Origin: Oscillospiraceae bacterium
GTDB taxonomy: Bacteria; Bacillota; Clostridia; Lachnospirales; Lachnospiraceae
Direction of reading: 5' to 3'
Length of the DNA stretch: 64,000 nt
Assembly: GCA_021771715.1 (NCBI GenBank)
Contig: JAETOO010000001.1
Location: 186,001-250,000 of the forward strand
Within the stretch, counting starts at the first letter, position 1. Every line of letters begins with the position of its first letter. The notes under the pieces were generated by a model. The model was not told the origin of the DNA, made no database searches, and was given only the letters and a program-made list of their open reading frames with translations. This document shows, piece by piece, positions 21,844 through 30,768 of this stretch. Both the position numbers and the translations under genes were made by a program.

Positions 21844-23756
21844 GCCTTCGCCGTCCCTTTCGCTGTCTTAATCCCCTGCTGGGACAGAGCGGGCTGCGCA
21901 TAGTCCGTCAGCTCCTCCAGCTTCGGGATCGTCCCGACTACGTTTTCCGCGAGCCAGTCCATCGACATGATCTCCTCCGGCGAGAGCACGTTGTCCGGGT
22001 GGTCCTTGACTATGCCGGTCTGCGAGTACAGGATGCCGGCAAACGGGTTGAACTCTCCGGTGCTGATCGTGCGGTTCAAGAGCTCCACCAGGCGCTTCGT
22101 GCCCATCGGCAGATTCTTCGAGCAGATCACATCCACGACCCCCGAGGACATCCCCCACCAGTAATTGATAGCCTTCTCCGTGTTGTCGTCATATTTCCAG
22201 GTGCCGTCCATGATCGTGCGGATCAGCCGCTCGTAAAACCGGCCCCAGTGGCACAGCGGCATCGCGAGATTTCTGGGACGGCCGTCCGCCATGTAGTAGA
22301 TCCCGAAAAAGCGCGACTCCTCCTGCGGAATCACCATGTCCTTGCCGGACACGCACGACGGATTGACGCTGCGGATCCGCTCGTTGATATCCACACCCTT
22401 CTTCGTCGACCACTCCAAGTACACCTTCGCCCGCGGATTGATCATCTTCGCGCCCAGCGCAAACGCGTTGATATTTGCGATTGTGCCGAACATCGGATAG
22501 TCCGCCAGGTAGAAGAGCCGGTCATTCTCCGACATGGCCCCCGCGATCGCTCCCATCAGGAACTTCGCCTCGTGCATCCGCGCATAGTACGTGCGGATGT
22601 AGCGGTGCGACGTGTTCAGCGAACAGTTCAGGATCTTTACATGCGGGTGTGCGATCGCCGCCTTCACGCTGGCCGACGCGAACGCAGGTGTCGTCGTGAA
22701 AATAATATTGCAGTCCTGAGCAACAGCCTGCTCCAGCGTCTCGCCGATATTCTCCACCGTCACATTGTCATAGTACAGCGTGCTCACCTCATCCGAGAAT
22801 GCCTGCTCCAGGTGCAGCCGCCCCAGCTCATGCGAGTACGTCCACGCCGAGGACTCCGCCGTGCGCTCGTAGATGAACGCAATCTTCAGCTTCGGCGTGC
22901 CGGACGGCAGGATCCGGTTGAGCAATGACTTCTTCTCCTCGGTCGGCTCCATCTTGAGCTCCACCTCGGTATCGGCCTGCACCATCTTGAACTCTTCCCA
23001 GCTGTCTCCGACGATCTCTTTCAGCTCGCTGCTCGTCTTGTCATCAAAAATGTGGTAATCGTACAGCTTGATAAAGGCCAGGAACGCGTCCCCGGTCGTG
23101 ATCGAGAGCTTCTCCCCGCCGTTCGCCTTAAACGCAACCCGGAACCGCGTATACATCGAGCTGAAATTGATGCGGTCGTCGTCGGTCCACATCTCATCCG
23201 GCTGTTTTCCGAACAGCTCCGGGATCTGCGCAAAGCAGCCTTCCTTCGAAAACCAGATGTAGTTGATCCGCGTGTGGCGGTAAAAATCGAGGAACTCATA
23301 GTAAATCTTGTTTTCCTTTTCCTCCGTGCGCTTCGGGAGAATCCGGGTGACGTTGCCGGCAATCGAGTCCGCCTTGAAGAATTTCATCACGCTGACCCGC
23401 TTGTTGCCCTCCTCGACATAAAATTTATTCATATATTCCCACGCCTTGATCGGGTCGTGAATCCCCTCCGTCTCGTGCGCGGTGCTCAAGGTCGCCCATT
23501 TCCGCCCAAACTCTGACCGCTCATCTAGAAGCGGCATAAAATTTCCCGCAAACGCATTGCTTCTGCCTTCATAGCGGGTCCCGACGAGCTGTGAGAGCGG
23601 GATCTGTACCAGCCCGAGCGACTCCACCGACAGCGCTTCATTGGAGGGCAGAATATCATCCAACACCTCGAGCGTCGGGCGCTGCCCCCTGAGCAGCCGG
23701 TTCTGATAATCTCTTTTGGCAGATTTGTAGGCCTTTCTATAATCCTCAACTGACAT
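21840..23756 (-). CDS. BMP-family (nucleoside-binding-like) protein fused to an N-terminal ParB-like domain
   Basis: About 638 residues from the ATG at 23754-23756, chosen for GGAGG six bases upstream; an in-frame start at 23915 lacks support. No signal peptide or lipobox is present. The N-terminal part holds a ParB/sulfiredoxin-like motif (GIHDPIKAWEYMNKFYVEEG followed by NKRVSVMKFF). The C-terminal part (about 290-620) is a BMP/PnrA-like periplasmic binding fold (LKIAFIYERTAESSAWTYSH, IIFTTTPAFASASVKAAIAH). Normal BMP proteins are exported lipoproteins of purine nucleoside ABC transporters; this one should be cytoplasmic, and no transporter genes are near. It may be a nucleoside or nucleotide sensor. 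It is coupled to the phosphoesterase gene downstream. Confidence 0.78.
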   Translation of the reverse strand: MSVEDYRKAYKSAKRDYQNRLLRGQRPTLEVLDDILPSNEALSVESLGLVQIPLSQLVGTRYEGRSNAFAGNFMPLLDERSEFGRKWATLSTAHETEGIHDPIKAWEYMNKFYVEEGNKRVSVMKFFKADSIAGNVTRILPKRTEEKENKIYYEFLDFYRHTRINYIWFSKEGCFAQIPELFGKQPDEMWTDDDRINFSSMYTRFRVAFKANGGEKLSITTGDAFLAFIKLYDYHIFDDKTSSELKEIVGDSWEEFKMVQADTEVELKMEPTEEKKSLLNRILPSGTPKLKIAFIYERTAESSAWTYSHELGRLHLEQAFSDEVSTLYYDNVTVENIGETLEQAVAQDCNIIFTTTPAFASASVKAAIAHPHVKILNCSLNTSHRYIRTYYARMHEAKFLMGAIAGAMSENDRLFYLADYPMFGTIANINAFALGAKMINPRAKVYLEWSTKKGVDINERIRSVNPSCVSGKDMVIPQEESRFFGIYYMADGRPRNLAMPLCHWGRFYERLIRTIMDGTWKYDDNTEKAINYWWGMSSGVVDVICSKNLPMGTKRLVELLNRTISTGEFNPFAGILYSQTGIVKDHPDNVLSPEEIMSMDWLAENVVGTIPKLEELTDYAQPALSQQGIKTAKGTAKA

Positions 23757-23973
23757 GATTGTCCTCCTGTCTGCTTTGCTAACTAACCTTTTCCTCATTA
23801 TATCCGCCGCCGCACCCGAAAAACAAGAACCACTTTGTCCGGAAATTGCTGCAGATTCCGGCTCTATGACGGCACACTCCCGCCGCCTCGTCCCTGTTCC
23901 CCGGTAAAATGTCAAAAATCCCAGTCGTTATGCGTGTAATGAACAATGAGGGCTCTATCCCGTAAAACGCAAA

Positions 23974-25044
23974 CTATAAGTCCGTAAAGGAGAGCTGCTC
24001 GTAGCGCGGCCCGCGTTTCCGGTCCTCCTGCTCATCCGCCTGCTGCAGCGCATGGTTCTGCTTCGCCTGCGCGATCACAGGCACCACCTCCCCCGGATCG
24101 GCCGACTGCACGATCCGCTCCGAGTGCGTCGCAAGGATCATCTGGATCTCGAGCCTGTCGCGGAGCTCCTGAAGCACGCGCAGGAAGCGGACCTGCAGCG
24201 CTCCGTCCAGATGCGCCTCCGGCTCGTCGATCAGAACCACCCTCGTCCGCTCCGGGCAGTACCGCAGAATCCCCGAGAGGATCTGCAGCACCTGGAGTGT
24301 CCCGCTGCCGCAGCTGCCGAACTCGAGGCCGACCGTCTCCTGCTGCAGCGTCTGCTCGTACTCCGTGAAAACGTAGCGCTCGCTGTTTTCATGGAAATGC
24401 ACCTCGCCGATCACGAAGCCAAACTCCTCGCGCATGATCCGGCACAGGTACTCGAATTTCTCCGGCGCGCGCAGTTTCAGGTCGAGCACAAGGTTGCGCA
24501 CACTCGAGGTGATTTCCCCGGAGGCAGCATGCGCCTCCAGGATCGCCGGGTACATCCGCTCCTCGCGGAACCGGATCCCCGCATAGCCCGAGATGTAGAG
24601 CGGCGCATAGTTCTGCAGCGTCGGACAGTGCAGCTCGGCGGCCGGCGTCAGAAGCTTCACGTTCAGATTTTTAAAGAGCTCCCGCATATGCAGCCGCAGA
24701 TGATTCCCCTGCCCGTCGACCAGCTCGACCAGCGCTCCGCTGTTCTCGTCGTACGTCGCGCTGCCCCGCGCAATCTTATTGTAAAACAGACTGTTCAGAT
24801 CGTCCTGCGGCACAAAGGGGACGTCGAACATATAGTAGCCGGTGCCGCTGATGCGCGCCTGGAGGGTGCGCCGGTCAACCGTGACCAGCTTCCCCTGATA
24901 CAGGCTGTGCAGCGCCAGCCAGATCGCCTGCAGCACCGTCGTCTTTCCCGAATTATTCTCACCCGTCAGGATGCAGAACGGCGCAAGCGCAATCTCCGTC
25001 TCGCGGAATTGTTTAAAACGCGTCAGTTTAATGGATTCTATCAT
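23974..25044 (-). CDS. AAA family ATPase (SMC/OLD-like, AAA_21 type)
   Basis: A 356-residue protein starting MIESIKLTRFKQFRETEIAL. Walker A is GENNSGKTT near residue 28, the ABC-type signature region is EFGSCGSGTLQVLQILSGIL, and Walker B with the switch follow as VVLIDEPEAHLDG and ILATHSERIV. This is the short RecF/OLD-type ATPase layout without a TOPRIM nuclease domain. It is monocistronic here, so a partner nuclease cannot be named. GC-rich codon use matches its neighbours, unlike the AT-rich ATPase at 28.2-29.3 kb, so it appears resident and not recently acquired. Confidence 0.85.
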   Translation of the reverse strand: MIESIKLTRFKQFRETEIALAPFCILTGENNSGKTTVLQAIWLALHSLYQGKLVTVDRRTLQARISGTGYYMFDVPFVPQDDLNSLFYNKIARGSATYDENSGALVELVDGQGNHLRLHMRELFKNLNVKLLTPAAELHCPTLQNYAPLYISGYAGIRFREERMYPAILEAHAASGEITSSVRNLVLDLKLRAPEKFEYLCRIMREEFGFVIGEVHFHENSERYVFTEYEQTLQQETVGLEFGSCGSGTLQVLQILSGILRYCPERTRVVLIDEPEAHLDGALQVRFLRVLQELRDRLEIQMILATHSERIVQSADPGEVVPVIAQAKQNHALQQADEQEDRKRGPRYEQLSFTDL

Positions 25045-25165
25045 GGGCTTCTCCTTTGGCTTCTCTTTTGCTTTCCATATAGGATTATTTTATCTTGTTT
25101 TATCAAAAAAAGAAACCTGTTTTTTCACAATTTAGGCGGATATTCTGAATCTGAAAAGCAAGTAA

Positions 25166-25198
25166 AGCTGCCCTGAATCCTTGGCGGGACGGGCAGCT
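25166..25198 (-). terminator. Possible terminator downstream of the Cys/His repeat protein gene
   Basis: AGCTGCCC and GGGCAGCT form an 8-bp stem with a 17-base loop, followed on the minus strand by TTTACTTGCTTTTC. The T tract is interrupted, so this is a weak call. Confidence 0.4.
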
Positions 25199-25341
25199 CT
25201 GCTTAAATACTGATGACTTGAAGTGCGATCGCTTGCAGCTCTGATGTTCGCCGGAAACGGATCGGTTTCCTCTGCCGTCCCGGCTGTACTGTTACGTATA
25301 TTATATGAAAAAACAATTTCTTACAGGCACAAAGAATTGAG

Positions 25342-25938
25342 TCAGTATGCCTTTATGGTCGAATGTCCGTAGTAGCATGTTCCACGGTGCGTATGCATTT
25401 TCGCCTTTTTGCATCCCGGAACGGTGCACTGCCTGTATACGTTCCTGCCATTGGAATGGCCATAATAATACTTTCCGCTGTGCTTATGTTTTTGGGTTTT
25501 CGTACATCCGGACACCGTACATTGGCTGTACGTCTTGCAACTGCTGGAATGCCCATAATAATATTTTCCGCTGTGCTTATGCTTTTGGGTCTTCTTGCAT
25601 CCGGACACAGCACATTGGCTGTATACCTTTTTCCCATTGGAATGTCCGCAATAATACACTCCATTGTGGCTGTGCGTTCCGTTTTTTTTGCACTTTGATA
25701 CAGTACACTGTCTATAAGTCACGCGAAAACCGGCATGTCCTTCATAACACTTTTTACCATGAACATGCTGTCCGATCTCATTGCAACCGTTTTTACTGCA
25801 GGGACGATATCCCTGGGCATTATTGTGATGGCCTCCGCCCCCATGACCGTGCCCATGAGCCAGAACCGCTGTCGGACTCATTAAGACGGCAACTGCGATC
25901 GCCAAAATGAACATTATTTTGCTTATGTTTCTTTTCAT
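25342..25938 (-). CDS. Secreted Cys/His-rich repeat protein, putative metal-binding
   Basis: About 198 residues starting MKRNISKIMFILAIAVAVLM; the second of two adjacent ATGs is better spaced from GGAGG. A signal peptide probably ends at PTAVLA, leaving a mature N-terminus HGHGHGGGGHH. The rest is five 31-residue repeats with the pattern C-x4-C-x5-H-x-H-x7-H, for example YSQCTVSGCTKTQKHKHSG. Each repeat offers two Cys and three His, so zinc or copper binding is a reasonable inference. I do not recognise the family. It is preceded by a good promoter, has its own ribosome binding site, and stands alone. The CxxxxHxH pattern resembles motifs near the N-terminus of the giant adhesin at 37.8-48.0 kb. 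Confidence 0.75.
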   Translation of the reverse strand: MKRNISKIMFILAIAVAVLMSPTAVLAHGHGHGGGGHHNNAQGYRPCSKNGCNEIGQHVHGKKCYEGHAGFRVTYRQCTVSKCKKNGTHSHNGVYYCGHSNGKKVYSQCAVSGCKKTQKHKHSGKYYYGHSSSCKTYSQCTVSGCTKTQKHKHSGKYYYGHSNGRNVYRQCTVPGCKKAKMHTHRGTCYYGHSTIKAY

Positions 25939-25979
25939 CATGTCCTCCGTTTTGTGCCTCTCCTGAATTTACTATTTTT

Positions 25980-26008
25980 AATATAGCACGGACACATATG
26001 CATTTCAA
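25980..26008 (-). promoter_or_regulatory. Promoter of the Cys/His repeat protein gene
   Basis: On the minus strand TTGAAA (26003-26008) and TATATT (25980-25985) are 17 bp apart, some 40 bp upstream of the start codon. Confidence 0.62.
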
Positions 26009-26024
26009 GTAACAATCCATTAAC

Positions 26025-27425
26025 TCAGTGATCCTCCGCCGGCCTCCATCTGCCGCTCGCGTAGTGGATCGCGAAGAGCACGAACAGCAGCATATTGTGG
26101 GCGATCATGCAGCCCCACGCCGAGACGAGGCCACCCCCCGCCAGGCGGATGCAGACAAACGTGCCGGCAATGCGCGCGCACCACATGCCGAGGATGTTGT
26201 AGACGAACGGCGCCACGGTCCTGCCGACGCCCTGCATGAGCCCCTCGATCACGATCGGCACGCCGTAGAACGGCTCCGAGACCGCCACCATCCGAAGCAC
26301 CGTCGTCCCCAGGTGAATTACCTCGGGATCGCCGGAGAAAATCTGCATCAGCTGCGGCGCAAACACAAACAGCAGGCCGCCGGAGCAGATCATCAGTCCC
26401 ACCTCGAGCGGCAGGATCGTCCGCGCCAGCTGCCGCAGCTTCCGCTCATCGCGCGCGCCCCAGGCATTCCCCGCCAGCGTGGCCGCCGCGGTCTGCATGC
26501 CGTAGCCGGGGATGTAGAACGCCGACTCCACCGTATTCGCGATCGTGTGCGCCGCCGTCGACACCTCCCCGAGCGAATTGATCATGGAGGCAAAGACCAC
26601 ATAGCCCAAGGACGTCCCAAAGCGCTGCAGCATGTTCGGAAACGCGACGCGCAGACACGGCCGCAGCACGCTCCAGTCCGGCCGGAACTGCTGTCCGCGC
26701 GGCGACACCTCCGCATGGCGCCAGAGCCTGCCTGTGATCGCCACGCCGCCGTACAGATACGACACCGCGCTCGCCGCGGCCGCTCCCTCGATCCCCCAGC
26801 CTGCGCCCGGAATCGTCAGCGAGAGACCTCCGAGCGCCACGCTCCGCGTCTCGTAGATCAGGAAAAAATTCAGTACGATATTGATCAGATTGACCGAGAC
26901 CCCGACCCGCATCGGCGTCTTCGTGTCCCCCGCCGCGCGCAGCACCGTGCCAAAGATAATGCTCGCGCACCGGAACAGCATCGGCGTGTACAGGATCAGA
27001 AAATACCGCGACGCCATCCCGCGGATGCTCTCATCCACCTGCATCCAGACCGGCACACGCCCGCTCAGTCCCATCGTCAGAACCGTAAAGAAAACGCCGA
27101 CCAGCCCCGTCACCATCGCAGCTTGTCCCGCCGCGCGTTTCGCGCGCGCACGCTCCCCCGCACCGATCGCCTGCGAGATATACGCCAGGAACCCGACCCC
27201 GATCGCCGAGACCGTGCTGCCGATCAGCCAGTTCACCGTGCTCGTCGCCCCGACCGCCGCCGTGGCCTGCGTCCCGAGCGTCCCCACCATCGCCGTGTCT
27301 ATGTACTGCACCGCCGTCTGCATCAGCTGCTCCAGCATCGTCGGCCACGCCAGCGCGACAATCACCGGAAGCATCTGCAGCCTCGGATTCTCCCTCATTC
27401 GTCTTGTAAGTTCACCGTTTCTCAT
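26025..27425 (-). CDS. MATE-family multidrug/antiporter efflux protein
   Basis: A 466-residue membrane protein with about twelve hydrophobic helices in two related halves. MATE features include the N-terminal VIVALAWPTMLEQLMQTAVQ and YIDTAMVGTLG motifs, and the corresponding second-half start RVAFPNMLQRFGTSLGYVVF. These transporters export cationic drugs or metabolites against Na+ or H+. It is the last GC-rich gene before the AT-rich island and lies 48 bp downstream of the trio's third gene, on the same strand. Substrate is unknown. Confidence 0.92.
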   Translation of the reverse strand: MRNGELTRRMRENPRLQMLPVIVALAWPTMLEQLMQTAVQYIDTAMVGTLGTQATAAVGATSTVNWLIGSTVSAIGVGFLAYISQAIGAGERARAKRAAGQAAMVTGLVGVFFTVLTMGLSGRVPVWMQVDESIRGMASRYFLILYTPMLFRCASIIFGTVLRAAGDTKTPMRVGVSVNLINIVLNFFLIYETRSVALGGLSLTIPGAGWGIEGAAAASAVSYLYGGVAITGRLWRHAEVSPRGQQFRPDWSVLRPCLRVAFPNMLQRFGTSLGYVVFASMINSLGEVSTAAHTIANTVESAFYIPGYGMQTAAATLAGNAWGARDERKLRQLARTILPLEVGLMICSGGLLFVFAPQLMQIFSGDPEVIHLGTTVLRMVAVSEPFYGVPIVIEGLMQGVGRTVAPFVYNILGMWCARIAGTFVCIRLAGGGLVSAWGCMIAHNMLLFVLFAIHYASGRWRPAEDH

Positions 27426-27472
27426 GCCAGATGGTCCTCATATTCATTTATGTATCTATACCTCCGTTTTCA

Positions 27473-28216
27473 TTATTCGCGCACAAACCTTCTGTCTAAT
27501 TCGCGCTTAATGTCCTCTCCCAAATCATCCGCTCTGTACCCGTGGTAATCTACATCCCTCTCGTTTTGAAAAGCATAATATTTGCCATTTTTCTTCGCAT
27601 ACAATCTTCCTTTGATTTTGACCGCTTTATTCAGCAATTCCTGCGCCTCATCATCATGCAAATCCATTCTGCTTCCAACCTTCCCTTTTCCGTAGGGATT
27701 TTCTCTTGAGAACTTATGCTTTTTTTCATTTGCTACATACCTTCTAACTCCCAGTTCTTTTCTGTAATAATTTATATGTTCCATCTTGGAAAGGTTTCTT
27801 ATGTATACTTCTTCCCCTGTAAAGAAACCCTTCACCACCGGTGCTTCAAACAATGCATGTGACAGTAAACTTATCAATATATTATCTATTGCATACACAC
27901 ATACCTGCGACTCTTTCTCGTCTATCAGGCATGGATTTCCCTCTTCTGAACGATAAGTCCCTTGATTTGTCAGTAAGCCAAGTAAAAATGTTCTTTCTTC
28001 TCTTGTCTGAAAACCCTGCAACAGCTGAATCAGCTTAAAATCAGGACTTATCTCTATCTGCGTATCAATCACACCTGTCTTTATTTCATCAATATTGGTC
28101 ACTTCTTCCTTTTTTACCCGCTTACACAGGTCAAGAAATTGATGCATATATTCTGTCGCAAGCTCCTTTGACGCAAATGGATATTGAAATGAAATATCAT
28201 TTATTACCGCAATCAT
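27473..28216 (-). CDS. Uncharacterised third gene of the DUF262-DUF3696 module
   Basis: A 247-residue protein starting MIAVINDISFQYPFASKELA at the ATG 28214-28216, with AGGTGAT just upstream; it lies 14 bp after the ATPase gene. I recognise no family with certainty. The N-terminal half is mixed alpha/beta (ISPDFKLIQLLQGFQTREER); the C-terminal part is basic and contains KHKFSRENPYGKGKVGSRMD followed by GRLYAKKNGKYYAFQNERDV and DYHGYRADDL, which could be a small nuclease or toxin-like domain. That is inference from the charged, His-containing end only. Tight coupling with the ATPase and the DUF262 gene suggests it is a functional part, perhaps the effector, of a defence module. Confidence 0.7.
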   Translation of the reverse strand: MIAVINDISFQYPFASKELATEYMHQFLDLCKRVKKEEVTNIDEIKTGVIDTQIEISPDFKLIQLLQGFQTREERTFLLGLLTNQGTYRSEEGNPCLIDEKESQVCVYAIDNILISLLSHALFEAPVVKGFFTGEEVYIRNLSKMEHINYYRKELGVRRYVANEKKHKFSRENPYGKGKVGSRMDLHDDEAQELLNKAVKIKGRLYAKKNGKYYAFQNERDVDYHGYRADDLGEDIKRELDRRFVRE

Positions 28217-28230
28217 TTTTATCACCTATT

Positions 28231-29328
28231 CTACAGCAACTCCAAAAGCGCATTATCCCATTCATCGAAAAATCCTTCCGGCCATTCATTTAATCTGCCA
28301 TTTTCATCCAAGACCGGGCATATCACTTTATGCTTGAAGGAATCATCTATATCTTTATAAAAATAGAAAAAACCAGTCTTTTCCGGATCCAGCCTTCTCT
28401 TTTTTACAGCAACACGGATTCCATTCAGCACATGATCACTGTGAGTTTCAACAATCACCTGAACCCCTCCCGCTCCGACAGCCGCTAACAACTCTCCCAG
28501 TATTCTTTGTCCCTTCGGATGAATATGCGCTTCCGGATTTTCAATCAAAATGATATCCCCTGACTTGGCGGATACCAAGGCAACAATTACCGGGAGTACA
28601 TAGGTAACTCCAAATCCCACATTAACACTTTTGTATGAGTTCGTTTTTTCTCTTCCTTCGATATATTCATATTTCAATTCCGCCGTTCTGGAAGACATAT
28701 TAATCGAAATCACTGGCGATACACCCGGCGAAATCATATCCAACCATGCCTTTACCTGATCCGCAATTGTCTTTTTATCTGTATTTCCGGCTAAAATTGC
28801 ATGATTTATTACCTCATCTCCACCATGCAATTTCAAATATTGTATAGCAAACTCTCCGTTTTTTGCAAAATATCTTTCAGCAACTTCTTTATCATTCTCA
28901 ATTCGATACAGAAATTGCGGTTCGATACGATACGCAGATAAATACTGCAAGCGATTTGCCCATACTACGCTCAAAGCTTTATCCGCAGCATTCTCCACGG
29001 CTTTTAAAGGTAAAACATCTGTTTCCGGCTGATATGCAAAAAAATACCGTTCTTCTGTATCCTCCGTCCGAACGCAAATCCCTATCTCATCCTTCTCAGC
29101 TTTTTCAAACAAAATATCCTGCCCAACGCCGAGATCTACATATTTACCCTTCAATGACAATACATGCTCTGACATAATACTTTTCTGAGACTGCCCCAGA
29201 AGCAGAATACTCTGCATGACTGTTGATTTTCCCATCCCATTCAGACCCGTCAAAATATTCACACCGGAAAATTCCAATCTCATTTCATCAAAACACTTAA
29301 AATTTTTAAGAGCTAATTCTTTAATCAT
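28231..29328 (-). CDS. AAA ATPase with DUF3696 C-terminus
   Basis: About 365 residues from MIKELALKNFKCFDEMRLEF; the ATG at 29326-29328 overlaps the stop codon of the DUF262 gene (ATGA) and has GAAGAGG upstream. Walker A is GLNGMGKST (about residue 26), Walker B is ILIENPEAHIHPKGQ and the switch histidine is in VIVETHSDHVLNG. The C-terminal part (YFYKDIDDSFKHKVICPVLD and NEWPEGFFDEWDNAL) matches DUF3696. Such ATPases accompany DUF262 proteins in phage defence loci. AT-rich codon use marks it as acquired. Confidence 0.88.
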   Translation of the reverse strand: MIKELALKNFKCFDEMRLEFSGVNILTGLNGMGKSTVMQSILLLGQSQKSIMSEHVLSLKGKYVDLGVGQDILFEKAEKDEIGICVRTEDTEERYFFAYQPETDVLPLKAVENAADKALSVVWANRLQYLSAYRIEPQFLYRIENDKEVAERYFAKNGEFAIQYLKLHGGDEVINHAILAGNTDKKTIADQVKAWLDMISPGVSPVISINMSSRTAELKYEYIEGREKTNSYKSVNVGFGVTYVLPVIVALVSAKSGDIILIENPEAHIHPKGQRILGELLAAVGAGGVQVIVETHSDHVLNGIRVAVKKRRLDPEKTGFFYFYKDIDDSFKHKVICPVLDENGRLNEWPEGFFDEWDNALLELL

Positions 29329-30608
29329 AAAAACCTCTTCACAAATCGCCGACATGTATTCACTCGCTTTGCAAGTGCATACTGATCACCAGATTTTAGC
29401 ACAGATATAAACTCGGTATCCGAAAGAATTTTTCCGAATTCAATTACAAATCTATCCTTGTCCTTCTTTATTTCTTCCAACTGTTCATTATCCAGTTCGC
29501 TGAAGCATATTGACCATATTTCAAAGAGCGCCTTATTAATCGGGCCACGCCGAAAATCCTGATTATACTTTCTAAAAGCATACTTTCCAAATATATCTTT
29601 GCATGCATTCATAATCCGTACAAATCGATTTGTGACGCGCGCAATATCCTTCTCATCAAAATTATTTGCTTTTTTTAAACCTTTTATCAGGAAATTGTCA
29701 ATATTTCCTTTATATTCTTTTTTATAATCCAGCTCAGTAAAAGAAACAAACCGCAATGCGTATTCACGATCCAACATTCGCTCCGGTTTTACCGCAAACT
29801 GAGTCGCCTCCTTAAACTCCGTTCGCTCTGCCAGATCTCTGATCAAATCCGTTCCTTTTCCTGAATACAAGGCCTGCCTGATCTCCTGATCATTCAGCTG
29901 AACTCCCCCGGTATTAATTCTTTGAAATATATTGAATACAACCTCATCCGGTGTCCCCTGTGTAACAGTATACGCAACAATCGAAGACTCTTTGATTCTT
30001 CTGATATATTGTCTTGGCAAACTGTCAAATGTTTTTCCATTAAAATCTGTCAGATACTGCATTCCTTTAAATACACTTTTTTTTCTGGACCCATCTTCCT
30101 GCTCATTTCCCACCAAATAGTTCTGGAATGCCGTAAGGCGCTGCAGACCATCTATTACGATCCATTCATCCTCCTTAGACGCATCGAAATAGAATGCCGG
30201 AAGCGGTATTTTCAGCATTAACGACTCAATCAGTTGACTCTGTTTTTCTTCATTCCATAGCCCGCCGTGTCTCTGAAACGCCGGAGTCAAATCAAATTCT
30301 CCATTTTCTAACCGGTCCATTATATTTGAAATGTTTGTGGGAACCTGCGTGATATTTACATCAGAAGGAATAAATTTATCCGGTTCGTCCTCGTCTGCTT
30401 TATACCCTTCATCCATATCCAAGGGAAGAATCCTTATTCCCTTTTCCCGCAGCTGATAAAGCGCTCGGTTAAGCAAATCTTCATCTACTCCTGTTTTTTT
30501 GTTCTTTATAATATCCTGAACCACAAACAAACTAATCTCATTGTCGTTTTCCTTCGCAAAATTTTCAATTTCTCTTATACGATCCGATATAGTCTGTAAA
30601 TTTTTCAT
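29325..30608 (-). CDS. DUF262-domain protein (GmrS/ParB-like fold)
   Basis: A 427-residue protein starting MKNLQTISDRIREIENFAKE. The DUF262 core carries the motifs FDLTPAFQRHGGLWNEEKQS and WIVIDGLQRLTAFQNYL (DGxQR motif), then VFNIFQRINTGGVQLNDQEI. The fold is that of ParB/Srx NTPases and of the GmrS part of modification-dependent restriction enzymes; there is no DUF1524 HNH nuclease part here. An N-terminal extension of about 90 residues with a winged-helix look precedes the core. It is the first gene of a tightly overlapping trio. The family name is confident; its role as sensor or NTPase in defence is inferred. Confidence 0.88.
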   Translation of the reverse strand: MKNLQTISDRIREIENFAKENDNEISLFVVQDIIKNKKTGVDEDLLNRALYQLREKGIRILPLDMDEGYKADEDEPDKFIPSDVNITQVPTNISNIMDRLENGEFDLTPAFQRHGGLWNEEKQSQLIESLMLKIPLPAFYFDASKEDEWIVIDGLQRLTAFQNYLVGNEQEDGSRKKSVFKGMQYLTDFNGKTFDSLPRQYIRRIKESSIVAYTVTQGTPDEVVFNIFQRINTGGVQLNDQEIRQALYSGKGTDLIRDLAERTEFKEATQFAVKPERMLDREYALRFVSFTELDYKKEYKGNIDNFLIKGLKKANNFDEKDIARVTNRFVRIMNACKDIFGKYAFRKYNQDFRRGPINKALFEIWSICFSELDNEQLEEIKKDKDRFVIEFGKILSDTEFISVLKSGDQYALAKRVNTCRRFVKRFL

Positions 30609-30724
30609 TGTCTTTTCACGCTCTGCTTTCCATCACCGTGTATTTTAGCTTTCTTTTTTATCTTACCATGAATCAAAATAGGAGACAAGCTGATATATCC
30701 CCGTTTTTCACCATAAAAGTCCAC

Positions 30725-30760
30725 AAAAGGCAAGGCCCCTCTCTTTGGCCTTGCCTCTTT
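30725..30760 (-). terminator. Rho-independent terminator behind sortase relic A
   Basis: On the minus strand AGGCAAGGCC and GGCCTTGCCT form a perfect 10-bp stem with a short loop, running into TTTTG. It directly follows the relic's stop codon, so it may be the original terminator of the pilus operon. Confidence 0.8.
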
Positions 30761-30768
30761 CCTTTCTA

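Noticed and set aside
26028-27548. 506-codon Arg/His-rich plus-strand frame
   Set aside because: Antisense shadow of the MATE transporter gene in GC-rich DNA.
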